This document shows positions 61,270 to 64,000 of a stretch of DNA of 64,000 bases, in pieces. Where the stretch lies: NCBI RefSeq assembly GCF_017163705.1, contig NZ_JAFIWB010000003.1, forward strand, positions 1-64,000, given 5' to 3'. A program made the translations under genes and the position numbers. The stretch's first letter is position 1. Every line of letters begins with the position of its first letter. Source of the stretch: Xanthomonas bonasiae. Lineage in GTDB: Bacteria; Pseudomonadota; Gammaproteobacteria; Xanthomonadales; Xanthomonadaceae. The notes under the pieces are model-generated. The model searched no databases. It worked only from the letters and a program-made list of their open reading frames with translations, and was not told where the DNA came from.

Positions 61270-62328
61270 TCATCGCAGCAACTGCAGCACGGCGTCGACC
61301 GAAGCATCAGGATGCGTGCCGCGTTGCAGTTCGTGCACGCCCAGTCGCTGCAGCTGGCGTGCGAACAGCGGCCATCCCGGTTGCGCGGCGGCGTAGGGCT
61401 GGTCGGCGGTCAGGCGCTCGAGTACCTCGGGCTCGGCGATGGGCCGCAACAGCTGCTGGGGATCCGCGGCAGCCGTACTGGAAACGAACACCGCACCGGC
61501 CAGCTGCAACGGCGCGGGCGCAAGACAGGCGCGACCGTTGCGGATATCGACTTCGTGCTTGACCGCGCCGCTGCGGCGCCGGATCGTCGGCGCGGCGGCG
61601 ATCCAGGCGCGGGTCCGCGCGTCGACCAGCCGCAGCAGATCCGGCCGCAGGTGCAGGAAATTGCCGATGCCGGTGGCGAGCATGCGCTGCGGTTCGACGA
61701 ACAACGCGTCCTCGGCGAGGAATTCCAGGCCGCGCAGCAGGCTGTGCAGGGCCAGCGTGGACTTGCCCGCGCCGCTGGCGCCGAGCAGCAGCACGCCGCG
61801 CCCGCCGGCGCCGACGCAGGCGCCGTGCAGCGGCACCAGGCGCATCGCGCGCGCCGCCAGCACGAACACCGCGAACTCGATCAGTTCGTAGCGCACATGG
61901 TAGGGATGGGCGAGCATGTCTTCCGACACCACCAGCAGCGCCCTGCCCTGGTCCGGCATCAGCACCATGTAGTTGTCGGCGTCGATGACCCCGCACAGCA
62001 CGCCGGCGCCGGAATGGGTCTGCACCGGCGGCGGCTGCAGCGCGAAGACATAGGGGGCGTCGTGGCGCGCGACCAGGTTCAATTCGATGCAAAAGTCGGC
62101 TGGTTCCGGCAACTGGTGCGGCGGTACGCCGCCGAACGCGGCTTCGACCAACTGCAGCAAGGCCTCGCTGTTGCTTTCGAAGCGGAAGCGACCGCCCAGC
62201 AGTTGCTTGCTGAGCACGTGGTCGCGCCGCAGCCGGTCGTGAAACGGATCGGCGGCGACGCCAGCCTGCGTTGCGGCAGTGCTGGCCGCAGGCTCCCAGC
62301 GTTGCGTGCGCATGGTCGAGAGCTGCAT
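61270..62328 (-). CDS. HPr-kinase-like ATPase
   Basis: 352 residues. A P-loop LLLGASGAGKSTLALH lies about residues 180-195, followed by FLAEDALFV (Asp, Walker B region) and HLRPDLLRLVD. This is the HprK-related kinase fold; it lacks the rest of the HPr kinase/phosphatase signature. Such proteins occur in peptide-modification loci and next to ABC exporters. The N-terminal 170 residues are of unknown fold. An alternative start is five codons downstream. It is upstream of the exporter in the same transcript. Confidence 0.82.
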   Translation of the reverse strand: MQLSTMRTQRWEPAASTAATQAGVAADPFHDRLRRDHVLSKQLLGGRFRFESNSEALLQLVEAAFGGVPPHQLPEPADFCIELNLVARHDAPYVFALQPPPVQTHSGAGVLCGVIDADNYMVLMPDQGRALLVVSEDMLAHPYHVRYELIEFAVFVLAARAMRLVPLHGACVGAGGRGVLLLGASGAGKSTLALHSLLRGLEFLAEDALFVEPQRMLATGIGNFLHLRPDLLRLVDARTRAWIAAAPTIRRRSGAVKHEVDIRNGRACLAPAPLQLAGAVFVSSTAAADPQQLLRPIAEPEVLERLTADQPYAAAQPGWPLFARQLQRLGVHELQRGTHPDASVDAVLQLLR

Positions 62329-62530
62329 CGGGGATGGGTCCGTGGGGTCGATGCGCGTGAGTGCGTGCAGCGGCAGGAAAGGTTGCGCGGGTCATGCGCG
62401 ACGATGCGCCTGCGCGGCGTGCACAACCAAAGACGGCGCCGGCGGCACTTACGGCACGGCCACCTGTGCGCGGCCACTGCTGCATGCGCCGCGGCATCCG
62501 TTGCCGGCGCCGAACGAGACCCTTCCGCCG
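62329..62530. other. Divergent promoter region of kinase and radical SAM genes
   Basis: 202 bases, GC-rich, with no repeat or operator I can identify. A plus-strand frame from 62351 is open and in register with the radical SAM gene, so a longer N terminus cannot be excluded, though it is Cys-rich and low in homology. Confidence 0.45.
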
Positions 62531-64000
62531 ATGCCAAAGATCCAGGTCAGCCACTCCTATTTCCTGCGCTACGACCCCAAGCAATGGGAGCGCGGAAAGC
62601 CGTATCCGCCGCTGGCCACGCTGCAGGTGGCCACGCTGCTGCGCCGGCACGGGCACGAGGTGACGCTGTTCGACGCGATGCTGGCCGACGGCGTGGAGGA
62701 CTACCAGGGCTCGCTGCGCGCGGCGCAGCCGGACCTGGTGGTGTTCTACGAGGACAACTTCAATTTCCTGACCAAGATGTGCCTGAGCCGGATGCGCGAG
62801 GCCGCCTGCCGGATGATCGCCGAGGCGCGTGCCGGCGGCAGCCGGGTGATCGTGGCCGGCTCCGACGCGTCGGACCATCCCGAAGCGTTCCTGGCCGCCG
62901 GCGCGCACGCGGTGCTGATCGGCGAAGGCATCGCGCCGCTGCTGGAACTGGTCGAGCGGCTGCAGCGAACGCCCGACATCGATGCCGCGGCCTGGGTGGC
63001 GGACGTGGCCGATGTCGCCACCGCTGCGCTGCCGCAGCTCAAGCGCGCGCAGATCGGCGCGCGGCCGCCGGATCCGCGCCTGTCCGGGCTGGCCGCCTGG
63101 GACCTGGTCGATATCGAGCGCTACCGGCGCCTGTGGCTGCAGCGGCACGGCTATTTCAGCCTGAACATGGCCGCCTCGCGCGGCTGCCCGTTCCGCTGCA
63201 ACTGGTGCGCCAAGCCGATCTGGGGCAACCACTACAAGCGTCGCAGCGCGCCGGAAGTGGCCGCGGAAATGATCCATCTCAAGCGTGCCTTCGCCCCCGA
63301 CCATATCTGGATGGCCGACGACATCTTCGGCTTCCACATCGAGTGGGTGGAAGAATTCGCCGCGGTGCTGGCCGCCGCCGATGGCTCGATCCCGTTCACC
63401 ATCCAGACCCGCGCCGATCTCGGCAGCGAGCGCATGGCCGCCGCGCTGGCCCGCGCCGGCTGCGCGGAAGCGTGGATCGGCGCGGAAAGCGGCAGCCAGC
63501 GCATCCTCGACAAGATGACCAAGGGCACCGCGGTGGAGGACGTGATCGCCGCCCGCCAGCGCCTGGGCGCGCACGGCATCCGTGTCGGTTTCTTCCTGCA
63601 GCTCGGCTACCTGGACGAGCAACTGGACGACATCCTCGCCACCCGTGCGCTGGTGGCGACGGCGCGTCCGGACGACATCGGCGTCAGCGTGTCCTACCCG
63701 CTGCCCGGAACCAAGTTCTACCAGCAGGTGAAGAACCAGCTCGGCCGCAAGACCCATTGGCAGGACAGCGACGACCTGGCGATGATGTTCCATGGCGCCT
63801 ACCACTCGGAGTTCTACCGGCGGGTGCGCGATCTGCTGCACCGGCAGGTGGACCTGCAGCGCAGCGAGGCCACGCGGCCGCCGCAGGACTACGCGCAGGA
63901 CTGGCTGGCACTGGATGCGCAGTGGGACGCATTGATCGCCAGCGAAGGCCGGCACCGGACCGACGCCGCCCTGCCGGCCGCAGCCACTGCCTCCGACCGC
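62531..64000 (+). CDS. Radical SAM enzyme with cobalamin-binding-like domain, partial
   Basis: 490 residues are visible and the gene continues past the window. The N-terminal Rossmann-like region (about 1-190; PYPPLATLQVATLLRR, LFDAMLADG) is the B12-binding domain type, but the DxHxxG cobalamin ligand motif is not obvious. The radical SAM domain starts SRGCPFRCNWCAKPIW, with CxxxCxxC for the iron-sulfur cluster, and continues with GSQRILDKMTKGT. The start at 62531 gives the usual MPKIQVSHSYFLRYD. Divergent from the kinase-exporter pair; may be part of a peptide or natural-product cluster beyond the edge. Confidence 0.9.
   Translation, partial: MPKIQVSHSYFLRYDPKQWERGKPYPPLATLQVATLLRRHGHEVTLFDAMLADGVEDYQGSLRAAQPDLVVFYEDNFNFLTKMCLSRMREAACRMIAEARAGGSRVIVAGSDASDHPEAFLAAGAHAVLIGEGIAPLLELVERLQRTPDIDAAAWVADVADVATAALPQLKRAQIGARPPDPRLSGLAAWDLVDIERYRRLWLQRHGYFSLNMAASRGCPFRCNWCAKPIWGNHYKRRSAPEVAAEMIHLKRAFAPDHIWMADDIFGFHIEWVEEFAAVLAAADGSIPFTIQTRADLGSERMAAALARAGCAEAWIGAESGSQRILDKMTKGTAVEDVIAARQRLGAHGIRVGFFLQLGYLDEQLDDILATRALVATARPDDIGVSVSYPLPGTKFYQQVKNQLGRKTHWQDSDDLAMMFHGAYHSEFYRRVRDLLHRQVDLQRSEATRPPQDYAQDWLALDAQWDALIASEGRHRTDAALPAAATASDR

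Noticed and set aside
61270-62328. Genuine HPr kinase/phosphatase
   Set aside because: The P-loop is present but the HPr-kinase signature and the gene context (PTS genes) are missing; only a related fold is claimed.
62351-62530. Cys-rich N-terminal extension of the radical SAM protein
   Set aside because: The frame is open but low in homology-like character, and homologous enzymes begin with the MPKIQVSHS-type start at 62531.
1-64000. CRISPR array
   Set aside because: I saw no regularly spaced identical repeats with unique spacers; the dispersed repeat is irregular and separated by kilobases.

Overview
The window is a high-GC gammaproteobacterial chromosome segment, most likely from Xanthomonas or a close relative. 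The gene types, the tightly packed operons with many 4-base ATGA overlaps, and the dif-like site all fit. A near-canonical dif site at 55664-55691 suggests that the right-hand part lies at or near the replication terminus. This is inference; no database search was possible.

Left part (1-19.4 kb): tRNA-Glu with a terminator, then two tripartite RND efflux modules. The first is on the minus strand (174-8557): outer-membrane factor, MipA-like protein, adaptor lipoprotein, RND pump and a lipase-like lipoprotein. It faces a two-component system (8671-10544) across a short promoter carrying four hexamers at an 11-bp period. The second (10652-15590) is a TetR repressor, an adaptor and an RND pump, preceded by twin palindromes. 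A minus-strand trio follows: small membrane protein, zinc-ribbon protein and SPFH/SHOCT protein.

Middle part (19.8-41.3 kb): a five-gene operon (19848-27322) encodes a SWIM zinc-finger protein, a DUF5691-like protein, a MoxR AAA+ ATPase, a DUF5682-like protein with TraB/TIKI-like motifs, and a VWA protein. Then come a broken AraC gene, a CHAD protein, a phospholipase D-like protein, and a zinc locus. In the zinc locus a ZnuABC-type importer and a zrgA-ABC-DUF3299 operon diverge from one Zur-like box. A cassette-like gene between attC-like remnants and a TetR-DUF418 pair follow.

Accessory/defence part (41.3-56 kb): an unusual tRNA-Asn, a 770-residue unknown protein, a GIY-YIG protein, an HExxH protein, an integron-like cassette with a clear attC, and a complete type II CBASS operon (capW regulator, capV patatin, CD-NTase, Cap2 E1-E2, Cap3 JAMM). 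Next come an FRG-domain protein, a 41-residue membrane peptide, a truncated tyrosine recombinase, a fragment of a filamentous-phage Xer-activation gene, and dif. A short dispersed repeat (GATTAGG...TTATCGGGGGTAGG) occurs at least seven times in this window, mostly at the edges of accessory modules.

Right part (56-64 kb): an FAD monooxygenase with twin operators and a MarR regulator with a matching palindrome, a TraX-like membrane protein, an ABC exporter, an HPr-kinase-like ATPase, and a divergent cobalamin-binding-type radical SAM enzyme that runs off the window. The last three resemble the edge of a peptide-modification locus.
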